Of a DNA stretch of 64,000 nucleotides, positions 50,272 through 59,742 are shown in pieces (within the stretch, counting starts at the first letter, position 1; each line of letters opens with the position of its first letter). Made by a program: the position numbers and the translations under genes. The DNA lies in the NCBI RefSeq assembly GCF_050908845.1, contig NZ_CP194171.1:3038001-3102000 (forward strand), read 5' to 3'. The notes below the pieces were generated by a model. That model had not been told where the DNA came from and ran no database searches. It saw only the letters and a program-made list of their open reading frames with translations. The DNA comes from Marinobacterium_D sp050908845 (GTDB taxonomy: Bacteria; Pseudomonadota; Gammaproteobacteria; Pseudomonadales; Balneatricaceae).

Positions 50272-51432
50272 TCAGGCGCCGAGATCCTCGTCGCCCGTCT
50301 TGCTGAACTCGGCGATAAAGCGTCGATCGATTCGGTCTTTCCAGCGCCAGACCCATCTGCCCTTGAAACTTAGCGGTCCCCAACTGCCGACCGCCCGCTT
50401 CTGTCCGCAGGAGATCAGATAAAGCACCCAGCGACGCGGCCGGAAGCGCTTGAGCCGTTTACCGCTTAGACTGGCAGCCAGATTTTGCGCAAGCACCGGA
50501 CCTGCGCGCACCGAATGCACGCCGGAGCGCATCAATGGACTGCCCGGCCGTGAACAGACATCGCCCACGGCAAAGACGTTCTTGTGGGAAACACTCTGCT
50601 GACGGGCATCCACACGGATAAAGCCATCTGCGGCCAGCTCAAGTCCCGCACCGGCCAGCCAGTCGGGTGCACAGGCCCCGCTGGCTGCTATTACGGCATC
50701 CACCCTTGTCGTGGATCCATCGGAGAGCCTGAGTTGATCCCCTTCGGCCTTCGCCTGCGAGCTCAGCAGCTGGATGTTGAGTCGTTTCAGCTCTTTCAGC
50801 ACACGGCGGCGGACGCCGCCTGAGAAGCCCTCCAGCGGACCAGATTCTCCGGCGACCAGGCTCACTTTCGCAGCGATCCCTTCATCGGCCAGTGCGCTGC
50901 TGGCAGCCAGGGCAAGCTCCACCCCGGCGGCACCGGCTCCGACCACGGCAACCTGGCCCCCGCCGTTCTGCTTTAAGCGGTCTTTCAGGCCCTGCCACTC
51001 CCGCGCAAAGCGGTCCAGGGGTTTTACGCTGAGCAGTTGGCCCTGGTACTCCCTGGCCCAATCGAGACAGGTAGCGCTGCCGGTATCCAGAGAGAGCCAT
51101 TCGTAGCCCACCTCCGTATCGTCATCGAGGACGATGGAACGCTGTTCCACATCCAGGGAAACCAGGGTCTGCTCGATAAACCGGATACCCGCTTTCTGGG
51201 CAAGCCCGCGCAGGTCGATGCGGCACTGCTCCTTTTGGTAATGCCCGGCGATCAGTCCGGGCAGCATGCCGGAGTAATATTGCCAGCGCGAGGGCGAAAT
51301 CAGCGTTACCTCGTGGCAGACCAGCTCCTTGTTCAGAATCGCCTGCAGGACGAACAGGTGCGCATGACCGCCGCCAACCAGCACCAGCTGATAGGGGCTG
51401 CCCGGACGTTTGGTCGGTTTCCGGATCGACAT
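50272..51432 (-). CDS. NAD(P)/FAD-dependent oxidoreductase (NDH-2/SelD-N-terminal-like)
   Basis: The 386-residue protein begins MSIRKPTKRPGSPYQLVLVG and then GGGHAHLFVLQAIL (FAD-binding). WQYYSGMLPGLIAGHY follows, then the second dinucleotide motif VAVVGAGAAGVELALAASSA, and NVFAVGDVCSRPGSPLMRSG. This is the type-II NADH-dehydrogenase-like group that is also fused to selenophosphate synthetase. ATG 51432 has GGAGG upstream. It is the first gene of the minus-strand operon, 82 bp before arsS, and likely supplies redox chemistry there. The exact acceptor is unknown. Confidence 0.88.
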   Translation of the reverse strand: MSIRKPTKRPGSPYQLVLVGGGHAHLFVLQAILNKELVCHEVTLISPSRWQYYSGMLPGLIAGHYQKEQCRIDLRGLAQKAGIRFIEQTLVSLDVEQRSIVLDDDTEVGYEWLSLDTGSATCLDWAREYQGQLLSVKPLDRFAREWQGLKDRLKQNGGGQVAVVGAGAAGVELALAASSALADEGIAAKVSLVAGESGPLEGFSGGVRRRVLKELKRLNIQLLSSQAKAEGDQLRLSDGSTTRVDAVIAASGACAPDWLAGAGLELAADGFIRVDARQQSVSHKNVFAVGDVCSRPGSPLMRSGVHSVRAGPVLAQNLAASLSGKRLKRFRPRRWVLYLISCGQKRAVGSWGPLSFKGRWVWRWKDRIDRRFIAEFSKTGDEDLGA

Positions 51433-51614
51433 TGATGGTTCCTCCATGAGCGGTCATGACTTGAGCCTTGATACATCGGCTGCCTGGCTATTTCACCGCG
51501 GCATTGCACGGAGACATTGCACTGCAACATCGCCCGGTCGACTGTAAGGTATACCTCAGTTATGCGACTCTGATAAAACAGCATAAGCGCTAACCGGCAT
51601 CAGGATCATTAGTT

Positions 51615-52496
51615 ATGCAAGCTGAAACGATGCAATCTGCAGAAATAGGCATTATCGGCGGCAGCGGCCTTTACACCATGGAGGCGCTGGAGAATCCGCA
51701 GGAACTTCAGATCGACACACCCTGGGGAACCCCGTCAGACCGGATACTGACCGGCAGTGTCGACGGCACCCGGGTGGCATTTCTGGCCCGACACGGGCGC
51801 AACCATTCGCTGCTGCCCGCTGAAGTGCCCTATCGCGCCAATATTTACGCCCTGAAAAAACTGGGCGTACGCTACCTGCTCTCCTTCTCGGCCGTAGGCT
51901 CACTGAAGGAGGAGATCGAACCCCTGCATATGGTCGTACCGGACCAATATATCGACTTCACCCGCCAGCGCCCCAACACCTTTTTCGGCCAGGGCGTGGT
52001 GGCACACGTCTCCCTGGCACAACCCACCTGCCCGACGCTTGGCGAACTGCTGGCCCAGGCGGTAGAGACTCTGCCGGCTGAGGAGTCGGTCACTCTGCAC
52101 CGGGGCGGTACCTATCTCTGCATGGAGGGGCCGCAGTTCTCGACACTGGCGGAGTCACGCTTCTACCGCTCGCTGGATGCCAGCGTGATCGGTATGACCA
52201 ACATGCCGGAAGCGCGCCTGGCACGGGAGGCGCAGATCGCCTATGCCTCGCTGGCGATGGTGACCGACTACGACTGCTGGCACCCCTCGGAAGCCCAGGT
52301 AACGGCAGAGCTGGCGATCCGAAATCTGATGCAGAACGCCAGCCGGGCACAACAGGTGGCACGCGAGGCGATCCGCCTGATTACCCATGAACAGCCGGAA
52401 TCTGCCGCTCACCAGGCTCTGCGCCAGGGGCTGGTTACGCCGCTGGATGCGCTATCGCCGGACTTGCGGCAGCAGATTGAGGTACTGCTGGGATAA
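51615..52496 (+). CDS. mtnP: S-methyl-5'-thioinosine/thioadenosine phosphorylase
   Basis: The 293-residue protein has the MTAP/purine nucleoside phosphorylase family core. IGIIGGSGLYTMEAL is the phosphate loop, ARHGRNHSLLPAEVPYRANI follows, and the long GGTYLCMEGPQFSTLAESRF has the substrate Met/Glu. IGMTNMPEARLAREAQIAYA and TDYDCWH come next. It recycles the methylthio-nucleoside made during polyamine synthesis, fitting the norspermidine genes in the window. In gammaproteobacteria it often acts on methylthioinosine. It is divergent from the oxidoreductase gene at 51432. Confidence 0.93.
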   Translation: MQAETMQSAEIGIIGGSGLYTMEALENPQELQIDTPWGTPSDRILTGSVDGTRVAFLARHGRNHSLLPAEVPYRANIYALKKLGVRYLLSFSAVGSLKEEIEPLHMVVPDQYIDFTRQRPNTFFGQGVVAHVSLAQPTCPTLGELLAQAVETLPAEESVTLHRGGTYLCMEGPQFSTLAESRFYRSLDASVIGMTNMPEARLAREAQIAYASLAMVTDYDCWHPSEAQVTAELAIRNLMQNASRAQQVAREAIRLITHEQPESAAHQALRQGLVTPLDALSPDLRQQIEVLLG

Positions 52497-52508
52497 GCCT
52501 GGGCTGGG

Positions 52509-54425
52509 TCAGGCAGTTTCGACGCGGTTGCGGCCGCGGTGCTTGGCAGCGTAGAGCGCGCCATCGACGCGGCGTAGCAGTTCGCTGACCTCGCGCTCTT
52601 CACCCTGCATTTCGCAGACGCCGATCGACAGGGTCATGCGGATATCCTCGCCGTTGCGGGAACGGGTGGTGGCATCGGCCACGGTCTGGCGCATCCGCTC
52701 TGCCAGCACTTTTGCCCCCTCCAGGCTGGTATCCGGTAGCAGGGCCGCAAACTCTTCACCACCCAGACGCCCCAGCAGATCGCTCTCGCGCAGACATTCG
52801 CGGGCAAGCTCCACCACGTGCTGGAGCACCTTGTCCCCGGCTTCGTGACCGTAGTTATCGTTGACCTGTTTGAAGTGGTCAAAATCGATCATGATCAGTG
52901 CACTCTTGCGACTGCTGCGGTGAATTCGTGCTATTTCATTACTGATCGCACCGACCAGCGCGCGGCGGTTCAGCACCCCGGTGAGTTCATCAATGGAGGC
53001 CATGCGAGCCAGCCGCTCCTCCATCTTCTTGCGTTCGGTGATATCCCGGAACACCGTCACCACGCCGGTAATCTTACCTTCCTGGAACATCGGCCGGCTG
53101 GTTACAACCACGGGCAACATGGAACCGTTTCGGTGCCGGAACAGTTCGTCACCCTCGTAGGGGATACCGGTCTTCAGAGTGCCCAGAATCGGACAACTGC
53201 TGTCGTCGTGGTCGTGGCTATGGGCATGAATCAACGCATGGATATCACTGTTAAGTAGCTCATCCATGGAATAACCAGTCAGTTCGGCGGCACTGCTGTT
53301 GACGAAAACGCTCTCCCCCTTGGGCCCCAGCACAAAGATCCCTTCACCCACAGCGGCACTGATCGCATCGGTACGCTGCTGCTGCTGACGCAGCCGGGTG
53401 TGCTGAACCGCCAGAACGCTGAGCAGTACACTCACCACCGCAATGACCAGCAGCGCAACGGTAAAGTCATGGGCGTAATCATCGTGAATCTGCGTCAACA
53501 GCGGCGCCTCGGTATAGGAAACCAGATAGGCCGCCAACTGCTGATCCACATCCAGCACGGGCACAAAGGACGCGGTGTACTGCTCTCCACCCAAGGCCAG
53601 CGAGAGGCTGAACGCCTGTTCATGCTTCAGCTCTGCCCGCAGATCAGCGCGTCCCGCAAGCGCCCGGTCCAGCTCCGCTTCCGGGATCGCAGCCAACGGC
53701 GACGCCTGGCGCTCTTCGCCATTAAGCACCAGGTAACGGGGCAGCAACTGGGACTGCGACAGGTGATGCTGCTGCCGGTACTGATTGAGCGTTACGTTCT
53801 CAACGGGGTTGGACCTGAGCAGAAACTGGTAAACCGTGTCGGGGCTGATCTCCTGCAGCACATCCCGGACCTGATCGAAAGAGACCCCCACCTCGGTGGA
53901 GCCCACCAGCCGACCATCGAGAAATAGCGGCTGGATATGGCGGAAACCGATAAACAGGCGCCCCACCTCGAACACATCGAATGGCTGCTCCCTCGCCGCG
54001 ATACCCCGCAATGAAGGGCGGTAGGGCAGCAGAAAATCGTCATGCTTGTCCGGGGCATCAAAGCGCAGAAAACTGTAGCCATCCGCCGTATGGAACTGCC
54101 ACTCGGCAAGCCCGACCTCCCGCAGACGCTCATAACTTGAACTCAGACCGGCGTAGAGCTCTGTGCGCAGCAGATCACGGGAATCCCCCACTGACTGGGA
54201 GCCCTGATCGATCAGGTGTTTGATTTCCGGGTTATTGGCCGCTTCGTTGAGAAAAACGGTCATCGCGGTGGCAAAGCGGTCACGGCTATAGGTCAGCGCC
54301 AGCTGGTTTAGCTCGGTGGTCTGATTGAGGTACTGCTCCACCGTCATATCCCGTACCTCGCGCAGGTGCACGAATGCCATCAGCGCGAAAACCGCTGGGA
54401 CAATCAGGTAGGCGAGACGACGCAT
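52509..54425 (-). CDS. Membrane sensor PAS-GGDEF diguanylate cyclase
   Basis: The 638-residue protein has a first helix (LAYLIVPAVFALMAFVHLRE) and a large periplasmic sensor at about 28-330 with double-Cache-like features. A second helix (FTVALLVIAVVSVLLSVLAV) and a PAS domain at about 355-470 (ISAAVGEGIFVLGPKGESVF) follow. The C-terminal GGDEF domain spans about 475-635, with active motif GRLGGEEFAALLPD. No EAL domain is present, so it should make cyclic di-GMP. ATG 54425 has GGAG 6 bases upstream. It converges on mtnP with only 12 bp between stops. Confidence 0.92.
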   Translation of the reverse strand: MRRLAYLIVPAVFALMAFVHLREVRDMTVEQYLNQTTELNQLALTYSRDRFATAMTVFLNEAANNPEIKHLIDQGSQSVGDSRDLLRTELYAGLSSSYERLREVGLAEWQFHTADGYSFLRFDAPDKHDDFLLPYRPSLRGIAAREQPFDVFEVGRLFIGFRHIQPLFLDGRLVGSTEVGVSFDQVRDVLQEISPDTVYQFLLRSNPVENVTLNQYRQQHHLSQSQLLPRYLVLNGEERQASPLAAIPEAELDRALAGRADLRAELKHEQAFSLSLALGGEQYTASFVPVLDVDQQLAAYLVSYTEAPLLTQIHDDYAHDFTVALLVIAVVSVLLSVLAVQHTRLRQQQQRTDAISAAVGEGIFVLGPKGESVFVNSSAAELTGYSMDELLNSDIHALIHAHSHDHDDSSCPILGTLKTGIPYEGDELFRHRNGSMLPVVVTSRPMFQEGKITGVVTVFRDITERKKMEERLARMASIDELTGVLNRRALVGAISNEIARIHRSSRKSALIMIDFDHFKQVNDNYGHEAGDKVLQHVVELARECLRESDLLGRLGGEEFAALLPDTSLEGAKVLAERMRQTVADATTRSRNGEDIRMTLSIGVCEMQGEEREVSELLRRVDGALYAAKHRGRNRVETA

Positions 54426-54550
54426 TACAAGCTCCAGATGGAGGAATCCAGCAACAAAAGTGTAGTCCCGAACCTGCACGCCTCCCAGTATTCCGTCTAC
54501 TATTCACGTCAAAACATGCACTATCCCCTGCTTCATATCAGCATTCACTG

Positions 54551-55882
54551 TTAAAGATACTGCCGAAACGGCGTCGCCACATCGATCACCGCGCCGAAGC
54601 GAGCCGCCAGCAGATAGAGCCCGGCCATCTTGCGATGCAGGAACAGCACATCCGGGGGCGGCGTGTGCCAGGCTTCCGGATCCCGGCTCACCGACATCCC
54701 GCGGCTATGAATCCGCCGCGCCAGGTCCGAGCCTCCAAAGTTGTAGGCACCGCCCTGACGCAGTGGCTCTGCAGCCATCAGGAATATATCGAGTATCACA
54801 TCCCGGTTGGCGACCTCGTCGCCACGACGGAAGAACCCCAGTACCTCCAGTGCATGGGTCAGCCCCTGCCGGTCATGATCGGCAGCGGCGCTAAGCGCAG
54901 CACCATAGCGGCTGACAAACTCCGGCGAGAAGTGGCGAACGGCGCCAAAATCAAGCAACACCAGGCGTTCATCGGCCGTGCTGTAAAGGTAGTTTGCGGG
55001 ATTGGGGTCGGTCTGCACCGCGTGAAAATCGAACAGCTCGGCAAAAAACAGCTCCATCAACAGCGACACCACCCGGTTCGCAAGCTGAGGCTGAGCCGTC
55101 AGCACCTGTTCCAGCGAGCGGCCTTCCAGGTACTCCATCACCAGTATCCGGTCCGTTGACAGCGCCGGGTAAAAGCGGGGGATCGCCAACTCCTCCCTGC
55201 GGCCAAAGCCTGCCAGATGATTGCGGTAATGCTGAAGCTGGGCACCCTCGTGAAGGTAATCGGCCTCCTGCTTGAGCTGCTGCTTCGCCTCCTCGATCAG
55301 CGGTTCGATATCCTGGCTGCGCGGCAGCAGCCCGGCGATGCGCAGCAACGAGCAGACGTTGGCGATATCGCTGTCGATGCTCTCGCGCACGCCCGGATAC
55401 TGAATCTTGATCGCTAGAGGATCGCCGTCGTGGCTCAGTCCCTGATGAACCTGACCGATGGAGGCAGCGGCGATCGGCTCAAAGGAAAAGCGGGCGAGCT
55501 TTTGGTCCCACTGCTCACCCCAGTTATCCTCCAGCACCGATACAAGCTGGGCAGAGGGCATAATCACCGCATCCTGCCGCAGCCGATCCAGAATACCGGC
55601 GAGCTCACGCGGCAGCAGAGTTCCGGCATCCATGGAGATCAACTGCCCGACCTTCATGGCCGCGCCGCGCATGGTTGCCAGCTTATCGGCGACCTGTGTC
55701 AGGTTACGCGGGGTCAACAACAGATCGTTGATAGCCGGTCGTTTGCCTCGGGCCAGGTGGCGGCCGCCATCGGCCAGCACATTACCGGCGATGCGACCGG
55801 CCAGGCCACCGAGGCGGGCCATCCGAGACATTCGGCCCTGGGGCACCGCGGCGGATCGTCTTTCTGGCTTGTCACTGGACAT
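54551..55882 (-). CDS. ABC1/AarF-family atypical kinase
   Basis: The 443-residue protein has the ABC1 hallmarks: the KxGQ motif in RGAAMKVGQLISMDAG, the Ala-rich nucleotide loop in FEPIAAASIGQVHQG, and the catalytic region VQTDPNPANYLYSTADERLV with LLDFGAVRHFSPEF. These atypical kinases take part in ubiquinone synthesis (UbiB) or other lipid pathways, often as ATPases. This one lacks the C-terminal membrane helices of UbiB and so is the shorter ABC1 type. It is transcribed divergently from the exonuclease gene at 55979. The target is unknown. Confidence 0.9.
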   Translation of the reverse strand: MSSDKPERRSAAVPQGRMSRMARLGGLAGRIAGNVLADGGRHLARGKRPAINDLLLTPRNLTQVADKLATMRGAAMKVGQLISMDAGTLLPRELAGILDRLRQDAVIMPSAQLVSVLEDNWGEQWDQKLARFSFEPIAAASIGQVHQGLSHDGDPLAIKIQYPGVRESIDSDIANVCSLLRIAGLLPRSQDIEPLIEEAKQQLKQEADYLHEGAQLQHYRNHLAGFGRREELAIPRFYPALSTDRILVMEYLEGRSLEQVLTAQPQLANRVVSLLMELFFAELFDFHAVQTDPNPANYLYSTADERLVLLDFGAVRHFSPEFVSRYGAALSAAADHDRQGLTHALEVLGFFRRGDEVANRDVILDIFLMAAEPLRQGGAYNFGGSDLARRIHSRGMSVSRDPEAWHTPPPDVLFLHRKMAGLYLLAARFGAVIDVATPFRQYL

Positions 55883-55978
55883 ATTCGTTCCCTGTCAGGC
55901 ATTTACGCTTACTACGTAAAGATGCGTCCGACGGATGAGTGTCTAATCCAGTTCTGCCCGCTCTACGTACCTCCCGCC

Positions 55979-57418
55979 ATGACCCAAGGATACCCGAAGC
56001 ACTATTTCGTCATTGACTGTAAAACCACCGGATTACAGCCAACCCGCGACCGCCTCATAGAGATTGCACTGAAGGAAGTGCGTGACGGAGAGGCCGTTGC
56101 AAACTGGCATTCGTTGATCAACCCTCAGCAGCGCCTGCCTGACCGAGTACTCGCCCTCACCGGCATCGCTGAAACTGAGTTAGCGTCAGCACCTAGCTTC
56201 GCCGAAGTGCTGCCTGCGCTGGCCGAAAAGCTGGATGGCGCCGTTCTTGTGGCCCATCACGCCCGTTTTGATTACGCCTTTATAAAAAACGAGTTCCGCC
56301 GTAACGGAGCAAGGTTCAATGCGCGTCCGCTGTGCAGCATCAAACTGGTTCGGCAGCTCTTCCCCGGGCTGCGCAGTCGCAGCCTGGAGTCTTTATGCCA
56401 GCGCTTTGGCATCGACCTTTGCGTCGAGCACAACACCTGCGTACTGAGAGATGCACTCTACCGGCTCTTGAATGCGATAGAGCGGGAAGTCGGCCCAGAG
56501 CGCATCGCTGAAACCTGCAGGGCCCTGCTGACCCATTCCGCCCTGCCCGCCGCAATTGAGACCAGCGATATCGAAGCACTGCCGGGAAGCCCCGGCGTTT
56601 ATCGCTTTTATGGCGAACGGGACCGGCTGCTCTATGTCGGCAAATCGGTCAACCTGCGCAGCCGGGTACTCAGCCACTTCAGTCAGGATCACAGCCGCCA
56701 CCGGGAGATGCGACTGGCCGAAACCGTGCGCCGTGTCGAACACGATTGTTGCCTTTCAGATTTCAGTGCCCAGCTGCTGGAGAGCGAACAGATCAAGGCG
56801 CTGAGTCCGGCTTACAACCGCCGATTGCGGCGCACGCGGACACTCTGGCAATACACCCTGAAGCCAAACGCCGATGGCTACCTCGGTATCGATCTCGTCT
56901 CGGCGGGTCTCCATGAACCGGGGCTGATCACTGAACGCTACGGCTTGTTTCGAAGCCGCAGTCAGGCCCGGGAGCGCCTCGCCAGGCTGATCGATGAGCA
57001 CGGCCTGTGCCGACGGGTCGCGGGACTTGAGAAAGGCCGCAAAGGCTCGCCCTGCTTCGGCTTCCAGTTACATCGTTGTCGTGGCGCCTGCTGCCAAGAA
57101 GAGAGTGCCGAAGATTACAACGCGCGCCTGCTCGACGCGCTGGAGTCTCTGCGCAATCAAAGCTGGTCCTGGCACGGGCCTGTACTGGTGAAGGAGCGTG
57201 GCGAGCATACAACTCACCTGCATCTGATCGATCAGTGGGTTTATTTCGGCCGGGTGTCCAACCGCAAGCAGGCGCTGCAGAAGATTGCGCGCAACGCTTA
57301 CCCCACCTTTGACCTGGACCGCTACCGCATACTGCTGAAGTTCCTTAGCGATCCTGAACTGTTGGCGCGAAACCGCCTGACGATTCATCCCTTGGATGAA
57401 AAGGAGACGTTGAAATGA
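55979..57418 (+). CDS. Exonuclease-like domain fused to a GIY-YIG (Cho/UvrC-like) nuclease
   Basis: The 479-residue protein has an N-terminal DEDDh-type exonuclease fold at about 6-175 (PDRVLALTGIAETELASAPS, VLVAHHARFDYAFIKNEF). The first motif reads VIDCKTTGL, where family members have DxE. The essential Glu is Lys15, so exonuclease activity may be lost. A GIY-YIG domain follows at about 200-290 (LPGSPGVYRFYGERDRLLYV, VNLRSRVLSHF), as in Cho. A C-terminal UvrC-like region holds CFGFQLHRCRGAC. ATG 55979 fits; an upstream frame is antisense to ABC1. It overlaps the next gene by 4 bases. Confidence 0.87.
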   Translation: MTQGYPKHYFVIDCKTTGLQPTRDRLIEIALKEVRDGEAVANWHSLINPQQRLPDRVLALTGIAETELASAPSFAEVLPALAEKLDGAVLVAHHARFDYAFIKNEFRRNGARFNARPLCSIKLVRQLFPGLRSRSLESLCQRFGIDLCVEHNTCVLRDALYRLLNAIEREVGPERIAETCRALLTHSALPAAIETSDIEALPGSPGVYRFYGERDRLLYVGKSVNLRSRVLSHFSQDHSRHREMRLAETVRRVEHDCCLSDFSAQLLESEQIKALSPAYNRRLRRTRTLWQYTLKPNADGYLGIDLVSAGLHEPGLITERYGLFRSRSQARERLARLIDEHGLCRRVAGLEKGRKGSPCFGFQLHRCRGACCQEESAEDYNARLLDALESLRNQSWSWHGPVLVKERGEHTTHLHLIDQWVYFGRVSNRKQALQKIARNAYPTFDLDRYRILLKFLSDPELLARNRLTIHPLDEKETLK

Positions 57419-57813
57419 CCGCATGGCACTCCCGTTTGGGCTACGCCGGCCTGATACCCTTTGTGGTTCTCAGCGCACTGGTACTGACTGAATACCCTCA
57501 GGCATCGGCCTGGCTGCTGAGTTACTCGGCGCTCATCTACAGTTTTCTTGGGGGGCTCCTCTGGTTTGCCAGTCTGAATGGCAAGCTGCCGACTCACACG
57601 CTGTTCGTGTCTGTCGGCGTTATGCTCTGGGCCTGGCTCTGGTTGCTGCTGCCGCAATACAACTGGCACCTGGCAGCGGCCATCTCCTTTGTGCTGCTCT
57701 GGCTGTATGAGCGCGTCTACCTGTCCGATGCCTACCCCCGCGGATTTATGCGGCTGCGCCAATGGCTGACCTCACTGGCAGCACTGAGCCTGCTGCTGGC
57801 AGGCAGTCTGTAA
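57415..57813 (+). CDS. DUF3429-family membrane protein
   Basis: The 132-residue inner-membrane protein has four predicted helices (YAGLIPFVVLSALVLT, LIYSFLGGLLWFASL, FVSVGVMLWAWLWLLL, SLAALSLLLAGSL) and the DUF3429 pattern YSALIYSFLGGLLW. It overlaps the exonuclease/GIY-YIG gene by ATGA and lies 46 bp before the VRR-NUC gene. The three genes are therefore likely cotranscribed. The role is unknown; a link to DNA repair would be by association only. Confidence 0.88.
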   Translation: MTAWHSRLGYAGLIPFVVLSALVLTEYPQASAWLLSYSALIYSFLGGLLWFASLNGKLPTHTLFVSVGVMLWAWLWLLLPQYNWHLAAAISFVLLWLYERVYLSDAYPRGFMRLRQWLTSLAALSLLLAGSL

Positions 57814-57859
57814 CCGACAGGGGTATACTTTCAGCCTTTTAAGGCCGACCCGGGACACG

Positions 57860-59560
57860 ATGCGAGCGACAACTGCCGGAGAATTCGCCCCGCCACGCGG
57901 CGCGGATCTGGACGACCCCCGCTATTATCTGCGCAACTTCCACACACTGATCGACTGGGTGGAAGCCCACCACGGCGAGCTGTTACTGGATAGCGAGAAG
58001 GTGCGATTAGCTGCGCTGAGAGCGCTGCCGGAGCCCTCCCGCTGCCTGCTGGTGCGGATGGTCATGCGCAGCGGGGATCTGTTTCGTCAGAGCAAGCTGA
58101 GCTATGCGGAAATTGGCGATATTGCAGCCGCTCAGGCCCCACTCATCCAGGAAGGCTGGGTCGAACAGGATCCATCGATCGGTATCGCAGAGTTCTGCTC
58201 GCTGGTCACCCGCCCAGAGCTCAGCAACGCCTTTCAAAGCGAACTAGCCAGTCTGCCGGCGTCGGCCAAGAAAGCGGATCAGAGCGCCTTGTTGGCCGAG
58301 CGGTACGGGATGGCATTAAAACCGTTCAGCCACTGGTGGCCAGAGAGCGGCGACAGGCTGTTCAGGCTCACGGACGACAGTCTGCTAACCCGGCTGAGGC
58401 TGTTGTTCTTCGGTAACCTTAGCCAGGACTGGAGCACCTTTGTGCTGACGGAACTGGGCCACCATCGCTACGAAGCTGTCGATTTCTCCGCCGACTCCCG
58501 GGCGTTTGCTGCACGTGACGAAGTGGACCACTACCTGCGACTGCATGCATTGCGGGACGCCCTGGAGCAGGAGGTGGCTTACTCCGAGATCTATAACGCG
58601 CTGCCCTCTGCACCCGAAAACGACTGGCTGCAAAGCCGCCAAAGCCGGCTGGTGTTTCAGATCGCCCGTCAGGCAGAGCGTGCCGGTGATACTGAATTTG
58701 CGGCGCAGCTCTACGCCCGGAGCAACCATCGCGAGGCGCTGATTCGCCGCTTCCGGGTGCTGGAGAAAACATCGCCTTCCGGTGAAACACTCAGGGCGCT
58801 GCGTGAACATCTTGATGGACCCCTACGCCCCGAGACGCTGGAAGCCCTGGAGCGTATCGAGCAACGCCTGGCCCGCAAACTCGGCGAAAAGAAAAAGTCC
58901 GCCCGAAAAACAGATAACCTGCCGCGCCTGGATCTGACCCTGCCTGCTTCATCCTATGTTGAAGCGGCGGTGGCAGAGCATCTCGGCAACGATCAGGCGC
59001 CCTGCCTGCATGTGGAAAACAGCCTGATCAACGGCCTGTTTGCGCTGCTCTGCTGGGATGTACTTTACGCCCCGCTGCCCGGCGCCTTCTTTCACCCCTT
59101 CCATGCAGCGCCGGCGGACCTTAACCGGCCTGATTTTGTCGAGCGGCGCCGCGACCTGTTCGAAGCACGGCTGAATACCCTGAACAGCGGCGAATACACC
59201 AACCTGATCCGCAAGAACCTGGGCGCGAAATGGGGCACCACCAATCGTTTCGTTCACTGGGGGCTGCTTACTGAGGAGCTGGTCGACCTGGCGCTATCAT
59301 GTATTCCGGCGCAGGATCTGGACGTCTGCTTCCGTCGCTTGCTGGAGGATATTCCGGCCCACCGCTCGGGTCTGCCGGACCTGGTGCAGTTTTTCCCTGC
59401 CGAACGCCGCTACAGGCTGATCGAGGTGAAAGGCCCCGGCGACCGACTGCAGGACCACCAGCGCCGCTGGCTCAATTTCTGCCTGGCACGGGGGATGGAT
59501 GTGAGCGTCTGTTACGTGCGCTGGTCAGATCAGAGCCTGACCGGGGAAGGTGACATCTGA
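57860..59560 (+). CDS. VRR-NUC domain protein (FAN1-like nuclease)
   Basis: The 566-residue protein has an N-terminal helical region at about 15-150 with the SAP-like/FAN1 arrangement (LLRMVMRSGDLF-type, here VRMVMRSGDLFRQSKLSYAE). A TPR-like middle (AERAGDTEFAAQLYARSNHR) follows. A C-terminal VRR-NUC domain at about 440-560 carries HRSGLPDLVQFFPAE (Asp) and YRLIEVKGPGDRLQDHQRRW (ExK). FAN1-type nucleases trim DNA in crosslink repair. It is full length. The start is ATG 57860, and it sits behind the exonuclease/GIY-YIG and DUF3429 genes as a repair-type operon. Confidence 0.92.
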   Translation: MRATTAGEFAPPRGADLDDPRYYLRNFHTLIDWVEAHHGELLLDSEKVRLAALRALPEPSRCLLVRMVMRSGDLFRQSKLSYAEIGDIAAAQAPLIQEGWVEQDPSIGIAEFCSLVTRPELSNAFQSELASLPASAKKADQSALLAERYGMALKPFSHWWPESGDRLFRLTDDSLLTRLRLLFFGNLSQDWSTFVLTELGHHRYEAVDFSADSRAFAARDEVDHYLRLHALRDALEQEVAYSEIYNALPSAPENDWLQSRQSRLVFQIARQAERAGDTEFAAQLYARSNHREALIRRFRVLEKTSPSGETLRALREHLDGPLRPETLEALERIEQRLARKLGEKKKSARKTDNLPRLDLTLPASSYVEAAVAEHLGNDQAPCLHVENSLINGLFALLCWDVLYAPLPGAFFHPFHAAPADLNRPDFVERRRDLFEARLNTLNSGEYTNLIRKNLGAKWGTTNRFVHWGLLTEELVDLALSCIPAQDLDVCFRRLLEDIPAHRSGLPDLVQFFPAERRYRLIEVKGPGDRLQDHQRRWLNFCLARGMDVSVCYVRWSDQSLTGEGDI

Positions 59561-59742
59561 GTTGCCGTTGCCCGGAAGCTAGCCGAAAAACGACCCATCA
59601 GGCTGATCCGATGGTGACACCCGAATAGCCTGAATGATGCTGAAGCCGCCGGCGCCGAGCTGACAATCTGATAATACGACCAGCCATGGTCATCACCGTT
59701 TTTTCGGCTCATAGGTCGGGCTTAGCTCGCTATAAACCCCGT

